From: GCA-2687515 sp002687515
GTDB lineage: Bacteria; Pseudomonadota; Alphaproteobacteria; Rhodospirillales; UBA2165
Direction: 5' to 3'
DNA: 64,000 nucleotides
Assembly (NCBI GenBank): GCA_030745835.1
Contig: JASLNU010000134.1
Span: 1 to 64,000, forward strand
Every line of letters begins with the position of its first letter. Position 1 is the stretch's first letter. The notes beneath the pieces are model-generated. The model was not told the origin of the DNA. It saw only the letters and a list, made by a program, of their open reading frames with translations, and ran no database searches. Of this stretch, positions 49,091 to 56,870 are shown in pieces. A program made the translations under genes and the position numbers.

Positions 49091-50302
49091 TCACGAAGTC
49101 CTGGCCCGCACGCCGACCAGCCGGTCGTGCTCATCCTGGGCGAAGCGGTCGGTCATGCCGGCAATGTAATCGGCGGCGACGCGCGCCGTCTCGGCGCTGC
49201 CCGGCGCGCCGGCCCGCGCGCACCATTCCGGCGGCAGGTTGCCGGGATCTTCGATCAGCACTTTAAACAAATCCTTGATGACATGGCGTGCATTGCTGGT
49301 CATGCGGTTCACTTTTTCATGCCGGTACATGTTTTCGAACAAAAAACCGCGAATGCCCCGGTCGACCTCGATCATATCTCCTGAAAATGCGATCACCGGA
49401 GATCCCAGGGCGCGGATATCATCGGCGCTCGCCGGCGCCGCTTCTTTTAACCGCGCCCACGATTCTGTCAAACAGTCATCGACCATTTCGCCGATCATGC
49501 GGCGGATCGCTTCGTGGCGGATGCGCCCCCGCTCGAGCCCCGGATATTCGGCGCCGACGTTGGCGAGAATTTCACCGATCAGGGGAACCCCGGCCAGATC
49601 CTCGATGCTGAACAACCCGGCGCGCAAGCCGTCGTCGATATCGTGGTTGTTGTAGGCGATGTCGTCGGCCAGCGCCGCCGCCTGCGCCTCGGCGCCGGCG
49701 AATGTTTGCAGTTCGAGATCGTGGCTTTTCACATATTCGGCGACATCGCGCGGAATGCCATTACCCTCCTTGGCACCATCGCCGCCGCCGCCATGCAGCG
49801 ACCCGTTATGCTTGACCACGCCTTCCAGGGTTTCCCAGGTGAGGTTGAGGCCATCGAATTCGGGATAGCGGCTTTCCAGCCGGGTCACCACCGACAGCGA
49901 TTGCGCGTTGTGATCGAAACCGCCGAAATCCCGCATCAGCTCCGCCAGCGCATCCTCGCCGGCATGGCCGAACGGCGGATGGCCGAGATCATGGGCCAGC
50001 GCCAGGGCCTCGGCCAAATCTTCGTTCAGCCCCAGGCAGCGGGCGACGGAGCGGGCGATCTGCGCCACTTCCAGGGTGTGGGTCAGGCGGGTCCGGAAAT
50101 GATCGCCTTCATGGTTGACGAAAACCTGGGTTTTGTATTCCAGGCGCCGGAAGGCCGCCGAATGGATGATCCGGTCGCGGTCGCGCTGAAAGCAGGTGCG
50201 CGTGGCGCTGTCGGCCTCCGGATGCAGCCGCCCCCGGCTTTCTGCGGGATCACAGGCAAAGGGCGCGAGATCCGCTCGGCTAATATGGGAATAGGTCTCC
50301 AT
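49091..50302 (-). CDS. dgt: dGTPase-like triphosphohydrolase (HD domain)
   Basis: A 403-residue HD-domain nucleotide hydrolase. The motif FRTRLTHTLEVAQIARSVAR carries the H of the metal site, and ALAHDLGHPPFGHAGEDAL the HD pair; RDRDRIIHSAAFRRLEYKTQ is the family start. It cleaves dGTP or other dNTPs to nucleoside and triphosphate and so controls the nucleotide pool. I take ATG 50302 (METYSHISRADL); in-frame ATGs at 50320 and 50350 are possible, and the frame open to 50593 overlaps erpA. Confidence 0.93.
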   Translation of the reverse strand: METYSHISRADLAPFACDPAESRGRLHPEADSATRTCFQRDRDRIIHSAAFRRLEYKTQVFVNHEGDHFRTRLTHTLEVAQIARSVARCLGLNEDLAEALALAHDLGHPPFGHAGEDALAELMRDFGGFDHNAQSLSVVTRLESRYPEFDGLNLTWETLEGVVKHNGSLHGGGGDGAKEGNGIPRDVAEYVKSHDLELQTFAGAEAQAAALADDIAYNNHDIDDGLRAGLFSIEDLAGVPLIGEILANVGAEYPGLERGRIRHEAIRRMIGEMVDDCLTESWARLKEAAPASADDIRALGSPVIAFSGDMIEVDRGIRGFLFENMYRHEKVNRMTSNARHVIKDLFKVLIEDPGNLPPEWCARAGAPGSAETARVAADYIAGMTDRFAQDEHDRLVGVRARTS

Positions 50303-50391
50303 AAACTTCAAATTACCCATGCGCGCCGGCCACCGCAACGCGCGCGCCATGCATTTGACAAATTCCCCGGAAATACTAGATAAGTAGATAT

Positions 50392-50406
50392 TGAGAATCG
50401 TTATTA
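50392..50406 (+). promoter_or_regulatory. Candidate Fur-family box before erpA
   Basis: TGAGAATCGTTATTA matches 11 of 14 positions of the 7-1-7 Fur consensus and lies 30 bp before the erpA start codon. Iron control of an iron-sulfur carrier gene is biologically expected, but alphaproteobacteria also use RirA, Irr or IscR, whose sites differ. Confidence 0.45.
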
Positions 50407-50435
50407 CTTTTTGACCATAACGGAAATCGGCTGCA

Positions 50436-50774
50436 ATGACCGAATCACCGCGGCTCACGATCACCGAAAACGCCGCTAAGCGGATCAATGATCTGATCGC
50501 CAGCGAGGGCGGCGAAGGCCTGATGCTGCGCCTCGCCGTGTCATCCGGCGGCTGTTCGGGTTTCCAGTATGGCTTCGATCTTGATGCGGCCAAAAATGAT
50601 GACGACCTGGTGTTCGAGGATCATGGCGTCCGCGTGGTGATCGATGAAATGTCGCTGCAATTGGTCGACGGCTCGGAGGTCGATTATGTCGACGACCTGA
50701 TCGGCGCCTATTTCCGCCTATCGAACCCCAACGCCTCCTCGTCCTGCGGCTGCGGCGTTTCCTTTGCCGTCTGA
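50436..50774 (+). CDS. erpA: Iron-sulfur cluster insertion protein ErpA
   Basis: A 112-residue A-type iron-sulfur carrier. The three ligand cysteines are in SSGGCSGFQYGFDLD (one) and SSCGCGVSFAV (two); MSLQLVDGSEVDYVDDLIGA is the central strand. It hands clusters to target proteins such as ilvD-type dehydratases. It is divergent from dgt, has a Fur-like box in its promoter region and is followed by a strong terminator at 50803-50824. Confidence 0.95.
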   Translation: MTESPRLTITENAAKRINDLIASEGGEGLMLRLAVSSGGCSGFQYGFDLDAAKNDDDLVFEDHGVRVVIDEMSLQLVDGSEVDYVDDLIGAYFRLSNPNASSSCGCGVSFAV

Positions 50775-50802
50775 CGCGCAAAAAATAATGTGTTAGTTTG
50801 CG

Positions 50803-50824
50803 GCCCGCAAGATGCGGGCTTTTT
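50803..50824 (+). terminator. Rho-independent terminator after erpA
   Basis: GCCCGCA (50803-50809), loop AGA, TGCGGGC (50813-50819), followed by TTTTT. The 7-bp GC stem is perfect. It ends only 15 nt before the xthA start codon, so xthA must depend on read-through or on a promoter inside erpA. Confidence 0.85.
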
Positions 50825-50838
50825 GCCCTGGGGCATCG

Positions 50839-51609
50839 ATGAAAATAGCCACCTGGAACGTCAATTCGGTGAAAGTGCGCTTGCCGAACCTGTTGCGCTG
50901 GCTCGGCGAGTTCGCGCCCGATGTGGTCCTTCTGCAGGAATTGAAATGCGTCACCGAGGCGTTTCCGGAGATCGAGGTCGGCGACGCCGGCTACAATGTC
51001 GCGGTCGCCGGGCAGAAGACCTATAACGGCGTCGCCATCCTGTCGAAATCGCCGATCGATGTGGAACTGACCGAACTGCCGGGCGATCCATCCGACGAGC
51101 AGGCCCGCTATATCGAAGCCTTCACCGGGGGGTTACGCGTGGCCTCCATCTACCTGCCCAACGGCAACCCGGTGGATTCCGATAAATTCCCCTACAAGCT
51201 CGGCTTTATGGAGCGGCTGCATGCCCACGCCGCCGGGCTGCTGGCGACCGAGGATGCCTTCGTGCTCGGCGGCGATTACAACGCCATTCCCGAACCCGGC
51301 GACGCCTACGATCCGCAAGCGGTGGCCGAAGACGCCATCTACAGGCCGGAAACCCGCGCCGCCTGGCGCAAGATCGTGTATCTGGGCCTGACCGACGCAT
51401 TCCGCGCCCTGAATACGGAAATCGGGCTCTATTCCTATTGGGATTACCAGCGCGGCGCCTGGCAAAAAGACAACGGTTTCCGCATCGATCATTTGTTGCT
51501 GTCGCCGCAGGCCGCCGACCGGCTGACCGGGTCCGGCATCGACCGCGGCCCCCGGGGCTGGGAGAAACCGTCCGACCACACGCCGGTCTGGTGCGAATTG
51601 GACATTTAA
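50839..51609 (+). CDS. xthA: Exodeoxyribonuclease III
   Basis: A 256-residue Mg-dependent endonuclease/exonuclease that repairs abasic sites in DNA. Motifs are MKIATWNVNSVKVRLPNLLR, LLQELKCVTEAFPE (metal Glu), VLGGDYNAIPEPGD (Asp/Asn) and DHTPVWCELDI at the C terminus with the catalytic His. ATG 50839 is the natural start; an earlier in-frame ATG lies in the erpA terminator loop region. Confidence 0.95.
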   Translation: MKIATWNVNSVKVRLPNLLRWLGEFAPDVVLLQELKCVTEAFPEIEVGDAGYNVAVAGQKTYNGVAILSKSPIDVELTELPGDPSDEQARYIEAFTGGLRVASIYLPNGNPVDSDKFPYKLGFMERLHAHAAGLLATEDAFVLGGDYNAIPEPGDAYDPQAVAEDAIYRPETRAAWRKIVYLGLTDAFRALNTEIGLYSYWDYQRGAWQKDNGFRIDHLLLSPQAADRLTGSGIDRGPRGWEKPSDHTPVWCELDI

Positions 51610-51634
51610 CGCACCCAACCTTGCCGCAACCGCC

Positions 51635-51648
51635 TTGATCAATATCAA
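51635..51648. promoter_or_regulatory. Perfect FNR/FixK-type box
   Basis: TTGATCAATATCAA matches the FNR/Anr/FixK consensus TTGAT-N4-ATCAA at all ten positions. Its centre lies 67 bp before the ATG of the 32-residue membrane peptide. With activator spacing of 41.5 bp the transcript would start near 51683, leaving a 26-nt leader that contains the strong ribosome site. Confidence 0.75.
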
Positions 51649-51708
51649 GGCCCGGGAAAATCCCGGCGGCCATCATCGCCCAACCAAACAACAAGGAGGT
51701 TGGGTATC

Positions 51709-51807
51709 ATGACCGACGGTAATGTCGCCTATTTACTCATGGTCCTGGTCGTCTTCGTGGCGTTCATGGGCGTCCTCGCCTGGGCTGAGAAACAGACCCG
51801 CGAATAG
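51709..51807 (+). CDS. 32-residue single-helix membrane peptide, probably FNR-regulated
   Basis: The sequence is MTDGNVAYLLMVLVVFVAFM then GVLAWAEKQTRE. One transmembrane helix spans about residues 7-26 with a short acidic N terminus and a basic C terminus, giving a likely N-out or N-in single-pass topology. AAGGAGGT lies 8 nt before the ATG. A perfect FNR/FixK box is at 51635-51648. Tiny membrane proteins with such regulation include accessory subunits of terminal oxidases (CydX, CcoQ), but this one is not beside oxidase genes and I do not recognise its family. It is not part of the TRAP operon, which starts 206 bp further. Confidence 0.75.
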   Translation: MTDGNVAYLLMVLVVFVAFMGVLAWAEKQTRE

Positions 51808-52013
51808 ACCCCAAGCGTTCGGCGAATTGCCATGCCCGCCGCGGACCTGGCAGGGCTGGCGGGGCAGGTTTTGCTACAATCACTATTCCGTGATACACGC
51901 TCGATGCGATACCGGGTGCGGCCGGCAAACAGACCCGTTTACGGGCACCAGCCAAACCTGTTAGCATCCAATCGCTAATTGGCAAATTTCATTACTCTGG
52001 GGAGACCAAATCC

Positions 52014-53054
52014 ATGAAAAAGACTTTATTGAGCGCCGCCGCCGGCGCCGCCCTGGCGTTGGGCGCATTCGGGGTAAACGGTGCAAGCGCCGCCGAGGTA
52101 ACCTTGCGCATGCACACCTTCATTCCGCCGGTGGCCAACCCGGCCAAACACTTCCTGGCGCCGTGGGCCAAGAAGATCGGCAAGGCTTCGGGCGGGCGCA
52201 TCCAGGTGAAACCGTTCTGGGCGATGGCGCTCGGCGGCAAGGCGCCGCAATTGATAGATCAGGTCAAGGACGGCGTCGTCGATGTCGCCTGGACCCTGCC
52301 TGGCTTCACCGCCGGCCGCATGCCGCGCGCGGAAGTTTTCGAACTGCCGTTTGTTCACCGGGATGCGATTTCGACAACACTGGCGATGCAGGACTTTAAG
52401 GACAAGCACCTGCAAAACGAAATGAAGGATTTCCACGTCCTGATCATGCACGCCCATGCAGGGGTCATGTTCATGACTAAAAAACCGGTGCTCAAGATCG
52501 AGGACCTGAAGGGCATGACCCTCCGTGGTCATAACCGGATCGGCGTCTGGTTCCTGCAAGCCCTTGGCACGGCCGGCATCGCGACACCATTGGGCCGCAT
52601 CCCGTCGATGCTGTCCAAGAACGTGATCCAGGGCTCGATGTTGCCTTTCGAGATCGCGCCGGCGGTCAAAATGCATGAACTGACCAGCCATTTCTCGACC
52701 TTGTCCGGCGATCAGCCGAGGATGGCCACGGCGGTGTTCACCTTCATGATGAACAAGAACTCCTATGCCAAACTGCCGCCCGATCTGAAGAAGGTCATCG
52801 ACGACAATTCGGGCCGCAACATCGCCCGTTCCATCGGCCAGACCTGGGAAAATATCGAAATACCGGGCGAGAAGGTCATGCGCTCCAAGTCCAAAAACAA
52901 GTTCCATGTGATCAACCCGGCCGAATCCAAGCGCATCAAAGACGCGGCTAAGGGTGTCTATAAGCGCTGGTTTGGTGTTGTCGGAAAGGTGGGCGTCGAT
53001 GGCCCGGCCCTCTTGGCCGATGCCCTCGCGATGATCGCCAAGCACGCCAAATAG
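52014..53054 (+). CDS. dctP: TRAP transporter substrate-binding protein DctP
   Basis: A 346-residue periplasmic binding protein with a signal peptide (cleavage after GASAAE, about residue 26). VTLRMHTFIPPVANPAKHFL and IEDLKGMTLRGHNRIGVWFL are typical of the family; the Arg in TLRG binds the carboxylate of the ligand. The ligand is probably an organic acid or related compound, not identifiable from sequence. CCAAT and ATTGG arms (51968-51982) form a small inverted repeat about 32 bp before the start, a possible operator. A hairpin (CCTTTCTTAGAAAAGG) between this gene and dctQ could reduce downstream expression. First of dctPQM. Confidence 0.92.
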   Translation: MKKTLLSAAAGAALALGAFGVNGASAAEVTLRMHTFIPPVANPAKHFLAPWAKKIGKASGGRIQVKPFWAMALGGKAPQLIDQVKDGVVDVAWTLPGFTAGRMPRAEVFELPFVHRDAISTTLAMQDFKDKHLQNEMKDFHVLIMHAHAGVMFMTKKPVLKIEDLKGMTLRGHNRIGVWFLQALGTAGIATPLGRIPSMLSKNVIQGSMLPFEIAPAVKMHELTSHFSTLSGDQPRMATAVFTFMMNKNSYAKLPPDLKKVIDDNSGRNIARSIGQTWENIEIPGEKVMRSKSKNKFHVINPAESKRIKDAAKGVYKRWFGVVGKVGVDGPALLADALAMIAKHAK

Positions 53055-53099
53055 GCTGTTTCGTATCGCAATCCTTTCTTAGAAAAGGAAGTAGCGAAA

Positions 53100-53636
53100 T
53101 TGTCTGAAGCTTCAGTCCAAATGGTCCGGCCCACCGATAAGGTGGGCCGGATTCTTTATGCGATCAGCCAGGTTTTGGCCTTGTTCGGCGGGATTGTGGT
53201 CGCCGCCATGGCGATTATGACGACCACCAGCATTTTCGGCCGGGCCTTTTTGTCGAGCCCGGTTCCCGGCGATATCGAATTGATCGAGTTGGGCACCAGC
53301 ACCGCCGTCTTCGCTTTCCTGCCCTACTGCCAAATGGTGCGCGGCAACGTCATCGTCGATTTCTTTCTAAGCTGGGCATCCCGGAAGGTGAAGATATTCT
53401 TCGACGTCATCGGCGGCATTCTGTTCCTGGGTGTAGCCTTGATGCTGACCTGGCGGCTGATTTTCGGCGGTATCGATTTGTACAACGCCGCCGAAACCAC
53501 CGGGGTATTAGCCTTCCCCCGCTGGATTTCATTTCCCTACGCATTTGTTTGTCTTTCCACATTGGTTTTCGTCATCATCTACACGCTGTTCCATAACGAT
53601 CCGGAATCGGGGGAACAGGCCATGCTTCACGAATAA
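53100..53636 (+). CDS. dctQ: TRAP transporter small membrane subunit DctQ
   Basis: A 178-residue protein with four helices: VGRILYAISQVLALFGGIVV, SPVPGDIELIELGTSTAVFA, and two more ending YAFVCLSTLVFVIIYTLF. The start is TTG at 53100 with AAAAGGAAG 8 nt upstream. It joins the large permease to form the sodium-driven transporter. It overlaps nothing; dctM starts 17 nt after its stop. Confidence 0.92.
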   Translation: MSEASVQMVRPTDKVGRILYAISQVLALFGGIVVAAMAIMTTTSIFGRAFLSSPVPGDIELIELGTSTAVFAFLPYCQMVRGNVIVDFFLSWASRKVKIFFDVIGGILFLGVALMLTWRLIFGGIDLYNAAETTGVLAFPRWISFPYAFVCLSTLVFVIIYTLFHNDPESGEQAMLHE

Positions 53637-53653
53637 GTCCCGGTAAAATTCCT

Positions 53654-54979
53654 ATGAGCAGCTTCGAAATTGGCGTCACCGGATTTACCATTCTGTTGGT
53701 TCTGTTGGCGCTGCGTATTCCGATCGGCGTCGCCATGCTGTCGGTGGGCATGGTCGGCTATGTGACGATCGCCGGGCCGTCGGCGCTTTTGAGCTATCTT
53801 AAGACCGAAACCTATTGGCGTTTCACCAGCTTCGATCTGTCGGTGGCGCCGCTGTTTATCCTTATGGGACAGTTCGCCGCCAAGGCCGGCCTCAGCCAAG
53901 CACTGTTCCGCGCTGCCAATGTCTGGCTGGGCCACTACCGGGGCGGCGTCGCCATGGCCGCCATCGGCGGCTGCGCCGGCTTCGCCTCGATCAGCGGCTC
54001 GTCGCTGGCGACGGCGGCGCTGATGGGCAAGGTGGCATTGCCCGAGTTGAAAAAATTCAACTATGCCGGATCGCTGGCCACCGGCTGCCTCGCCGCCGGC
54101 GGCACACTTGGGATACTCATCCCGCCATCGATCGTTTTGATCATCTATGCGATCATGGTCGAAGCCAACATCGCGACCCTGTTCCAGGCCGCTTTCATCC
54201 CCGGCATTTTTGCCGCCATCGGTTACCTGATCGCAATCGCCATCGTCGTCCGCATCAACCCCAAAGCCGGACCGGCGGGGGCGAGCGCATCCCGGCTTGA
54301 GAAATGGTCGGCGCTTTTGGAAATATGGCCGGTCCTCTTGATTTTCCTTCTCGTCATGGGCGGCATCTACAGCGGTATTTTCACCCCCACCGAAGGCGCC
54401 GCCGTGGGCGCCGTCGGCACCTTCCTGATCGCCGTGACCAAGGGGGGCATGCGCCTCAGCGGTACTATCGAAGCCGTTCTGGAAACCGCCGTTACCACCG
54501 GAATGATATTCCTGATCCTGTTGGGCGCCGCCATCTTCAACGCCTTCCTGGGCTTTTCCGAATTGCCCAATCTGGCCGCCGATTTCTTCAGGGAATCTGG
54601 AATGGCGCCGATGACCGTTCTCCTCGGCATGGTCATTCTTTACATTCTCCTTGGTTTCGTCATGGACAGCCTGTCGATGATCCTGCTGACCGTTCCCATA
54701 TTCTGGCCGATCATCGCCGGACTTGATTTCGGGCTTGGCCCCGATGATCTCAAACTATGGTTCGGGATCATCACCCTGATCGTGGTCGAGGTTGGCTTGA
54801 TCACACCACCCGTCGGGCTCAACGTTTTTGTCATTTCCTCGATGGCCAAGGACGTGCCGATGATCGAGACTTTCAAGGGCGTCATCCCGTTCTTTATTTC
54901 CGACGGTGTGCGCGTCGTCATCATCCTCGCCTTCCCAATCATTACCCTGATCCTTCCCCGCCTGCTCGCCTCCGATTAG
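53654..54979 (+). CDS. dctM: TRAP transporter large permease DctM
   Basis: A 441-residue permease of the DctM/Ion transporter superfamily with about 12 helices. Family motifs are GVAMAAIGGCAGFASISGSS and LATGCLAAGGTLGILIPPSI, and the late one DFGLGPDDLKLWFGIITLIV. It couples sodium entry to substrate uptake with DctP and DctQ. The operon ends here; the next gene starts 120 bp on with its own promoter region. Confidence 0.95.
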   Translation: MSSFEIGVTGFTILLVLLALRIPIGVAMLSVGMVGYVTIAGPSALLSYLKTETYWRFTSFDLSVAPLFILMGQFAAKAGLSQALFRAANVWLGHYRGGVAMAAIGGCAGFASISGSSLATAALMGKVALPELKKFNYAGSLATGCLAAGGTLGILIPPSIVLIIYAIMVEANIATLFQAAFIPGIFAAIGYLIAIAIVVRINPKAGPAGASASRLEKWSALLEIWPVLLIFLLVMGGIYSGIFTPTEGAAVGAVGTFLIAVTKGGMRLSGTIEAVLETAVTTGMIFLILLGAAIFNAFLGFSELPNLAADFFRESGMAPMTVLLGMVILYILLGFVMDSLSMILLTVPIFWPIIAGLDFGLGPDDLKLWFGIITLIVVEVGLITPPVGLNVFVISSMAKDVPMIETFKGVIPFFISDGVRVVIILAFPIITLILPRLLASD

Positions 54980-55013
54980 CCCTTTCCGGCTGGTGAAATT
55001 TTTCATCCCGCTC

Positions 55014-55045
55014 GGAATAAATCCGGCGCGCCCGCATTGATTAAG
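55014..55045 (+). promoter_or_regulatory. Candidate ECF-sigma promoter of the MXKDX gene
   Basis: GGAATAA at 55014-55020 is followed after 16 bp by TTGATTAA (55037-55044). GGAATAA-like -35 elements are common in autoregulated ECF systems, and the encoded sigma factor lies 430 bp downstream. The box is about 60 bp before the MXKDX gene. The -10 half is weak. Confidence 0.35.
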
Positions 55046-55101
55046 ATGATTGCCGGAAGTTTTCCGGCACCATTTGGCATTCAATGAAGGAGCGATCGGA
55101 G

Positions 55102-55353
55102 ATGATGAAATTGTTTGCAGCGGCCGCGCTGTCGCTAATCCTTGCGGCGGGCGACGCCAATGCCCAGGGCATGAAAAAAGATGGCATGACGACGGGCGAT
55201 GCCATGAAGAAAGACGCGATGATGAAAAAAGACGAGATGAAAAAAGACGCGATGGCGAAAAAAGACGCCATGATGGACAAGGGCGATGCCATGAAAAAGG
55301 ACGCCATGATGAAAAAAGACGCTATGATGAAAGACCGCGGCATGAAGAAGTAG
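55102..55353 (+). CDS. Pentapeptide MXKDX repeat secreted protein
   Basis: An 83-residue exported protein. The signal peptide is MMKLFAAAALSLILAAGDAN with cleavage before AQG. The mature part consists almost only of repeats of the five-residue unit M-K-K-D-A/G/E (MKKDGM, AMKKDAMMKKDEM and so on), the pentapeptide MXKDX family (TIGR02953). Met-rich repeats suggest metal (Cu) binding, unproven. AAGGAG lies 9 nt before ATG 55102. Members often sit beside ECF sigma genes, as here (sigma gene 90 bp downstream). Confidence 0.88.
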   Translation: MMKLFAAAALSLILAAGDANAQGMKKDGMTTGDAMKKDAMMKKDEMKKDAMAKKDAMMDKGDAMKKDAMMKKDAMMKDRGMKK

Positions 55354-55442
55354 CCGCTATTTTTTTGCGCCGGCCGCCGGGGTTGGGAAGCGCCCTTCCC
55401 CGGCGCCGCCAAAAATGGAAATGGTGCCAAACGGAATAAGGA

Positions 55443-55952
55443 ATGGATAAACGCGCCGCACTGACCGAAACGCTGCCGCATGTGATGCGTTATGCCCGCG
55501 CCCTGACGCGCAACGCCGACACGGCCGAGGATCTGCTGCATGATTGCGTTGGGCGGGCTTTGTCGCGCCTGCATCTGTTTGAGGCCGGCACCAATATGCG
55601 CGCCTGGCTGTTCACCATCATGCACAACATCCACCGGCAGAATTTGCGGCAATCGTCGCGCCGCCCGCGCACCGATAGCCTGACGGACGAATTGGCCGAG
55701 CGTATCGGCCGCGAGGCGGACCAGAACGACAAGCTGATGCTGCGCGACTTCGAGCGCGCCCTCGGCGAACTGCCGGACGATCAGCGCCATGTCATCCTGT
55801 TGGTCGGGCTCGAGGACATGTCCTATCAGGAAACCGCCGATGTTCTGGAAATACCGGTCGGCACGGTGATGTCGCGCCTGGCGCGGGCACGGGCTAAATT
55901 GCGCCAGGCCATGGACGGCAATGGCAAACCGAACTTAAGGAGCGTCAAATGA
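55443..55952 (+). CDS. ECF sigma factor
   Basis: A 169-residue sigma-70 family protein of the ECF group. Region 2 reads MRYARALTRNADTAEDLLHD, then AWLFTIMHNIHRQNLRQ; region 4 reads LGELPDDQRHVILLVGLEDM and SYQETADVLEIPVGTVMSRL, the helix-turn-helix. AAGGA precedes the ATG. It is co-translated with the anti-sigma gene (ATGA overlap) and probably controls the upstream MXKDX gene and its own operon. Confidence 0.93.
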   Translation: MDKRAALTETLPHVMRYARALTRNADTAEDLLHDCVGRALSRLHLFEAGTNMRAWLFTIMHNIHRQNLRQSSRRPRTDSLTDELAERIGREADQNDKLMLRDFERALGELPDDQRHVILLVGLEDMSYQETADVLEIPVGTVMSRLARARAKLRQAMDGNGKPNLRSVK

Positions 55953-56728
55953 CGGCGCCGGAATTCATATCCGACAGCGACCTGCACGCTTATGTGGACG
56001 GCGAACTGGACGATGCCGCGCTGACCGAGGTCGAGGCCTGGCTGGCCGAACATCCCGAAGACGCCGCCAAGGTGCACGCCTACAATTTGCAAAAAAGGCA
56101 GTTGCATGGGCTTTATGACCACGCTGGCGAAGTCCCGGTGCCGGACCATGTGCTGGCGCTGATCGAGGCCGACCGGCCCTCGGCCTGGCTGCCCGGCTGG
56201 CAAAGGCTGGCGGCGACGATTGTCTTGCTGCTGTTCGGCGGGCTCGGCGGCTGGTGGGGGGCAAGTTTCACCGGCGAGGCGCCCAATGCCGGCAGTCAGT
56301 TCGTACAAAGGGCGTTGGGCGCCCATGTCGTCTACGCCCATGACGACAACCGCCCGGTCGAGGTCGGCGGCGGCGATGAAAAGCGCCTGGTCAATTGGCT
56401 GTCCGGGCGCCTCGGCCACAAGCTGATGATCCCCAACCTGAAGGGCGCCGGCTTCAAGCTGATGGGCGGGCGTCTGGTCGCCGACAAGGGCGATGCCGCC
56501 GGGCTGATCATGTACGAAGATTCTAAAGCCCGGCGCATCACCCTTTACGTGCGCCCGGGTATGCGCGGCGGCGATGCCAAGTTCCGTTTCATCGCCGAAC
56601 ATGAGATGGTCGCCTTTTATTGGACCAACGGCCCGCTCACCTACGCTTTGACCGGCGAAATGCCGCGCGACGACCTCCTGAGCCTGGTGCGGATGGTGCA
56701 CGACGACCTGGTGTCGCGGTCGAGCTAA
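55949..56728 (+). CDS. Membrane anti-sigma factor
   Basis: A 259-residue protein with an N-terminal anti-sigma part (ISDSDLHAYVDGELDDAALT then EVEAWLAEHPEDAAKVHAYN), one transmembrane helix (about 90-108, LAATIVLLLFGGLGGWWGAS) and a periplasmic domain of 145 residues with GFKLMGGRLVADKGDAAGLI. This fits the COG5662 group of regulators paired with ECF sigma factors. The missing zinc motif (no H-x3-C-x2-C) shows that it is not a ZAS-type anti-sigma. It overlaps the sigma gene by 4 nt and ends with a GGCCGC-TAACT-GCGGCC hairpin (56741-56757). Confidence 0.9.
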   Translation: MTAPEFISDSDLHAYVDGELDDAALTEVEAWLAEHPEDAAKVHAYNLQKRQLHGLYDHAGEVPVPDHVLALIEADRPSAWLPGWQRLAATIVLLLFGGLGGWWGASFTGEAPNAGSQFVQRALGAHVVYAHDDNRPVEVGGGDEKRLVNWLSGRLGHKLMIPNLKGAGFKLMGGRLVADKGDAAGLIMYEDSKARRITLYVRPGMRGGDAKFRFIAEHEMVAFYWTNGPLTYALTGEMPRDDLLSLVRMVHDDLVSRSS

Positions 56729-56758
56729 AAACCGGACCGGCCGCTAACTGCGGCCGCC

Positions 56759-56800
56759 ACTAAAAGTAAACTGTCACCGTTTTCCGTCACCGTTTTCCGT
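56759..56800. repeat. Repeat family F, copy 2
   Basis: ACTAAAAGTAAACTGTCACC followed by two tandem copies of GTTTTCCGTCACC-like units. The core 20-mer is shared exactly with 40298-40317 and 58614-58633. Confidence 0.75.
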
Positions 56801-56870
56801 TCGCTGCATTGCATGAAAATAGTGTTCCGGTTAGGCTTTTGACACCGCACGCAGTCAGGAGACCGACACC

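Noticed and set aside
47755..49266. Plus-strand frame opposite argS
   Set aside because: Shadow; argS has both synthetase motifs.
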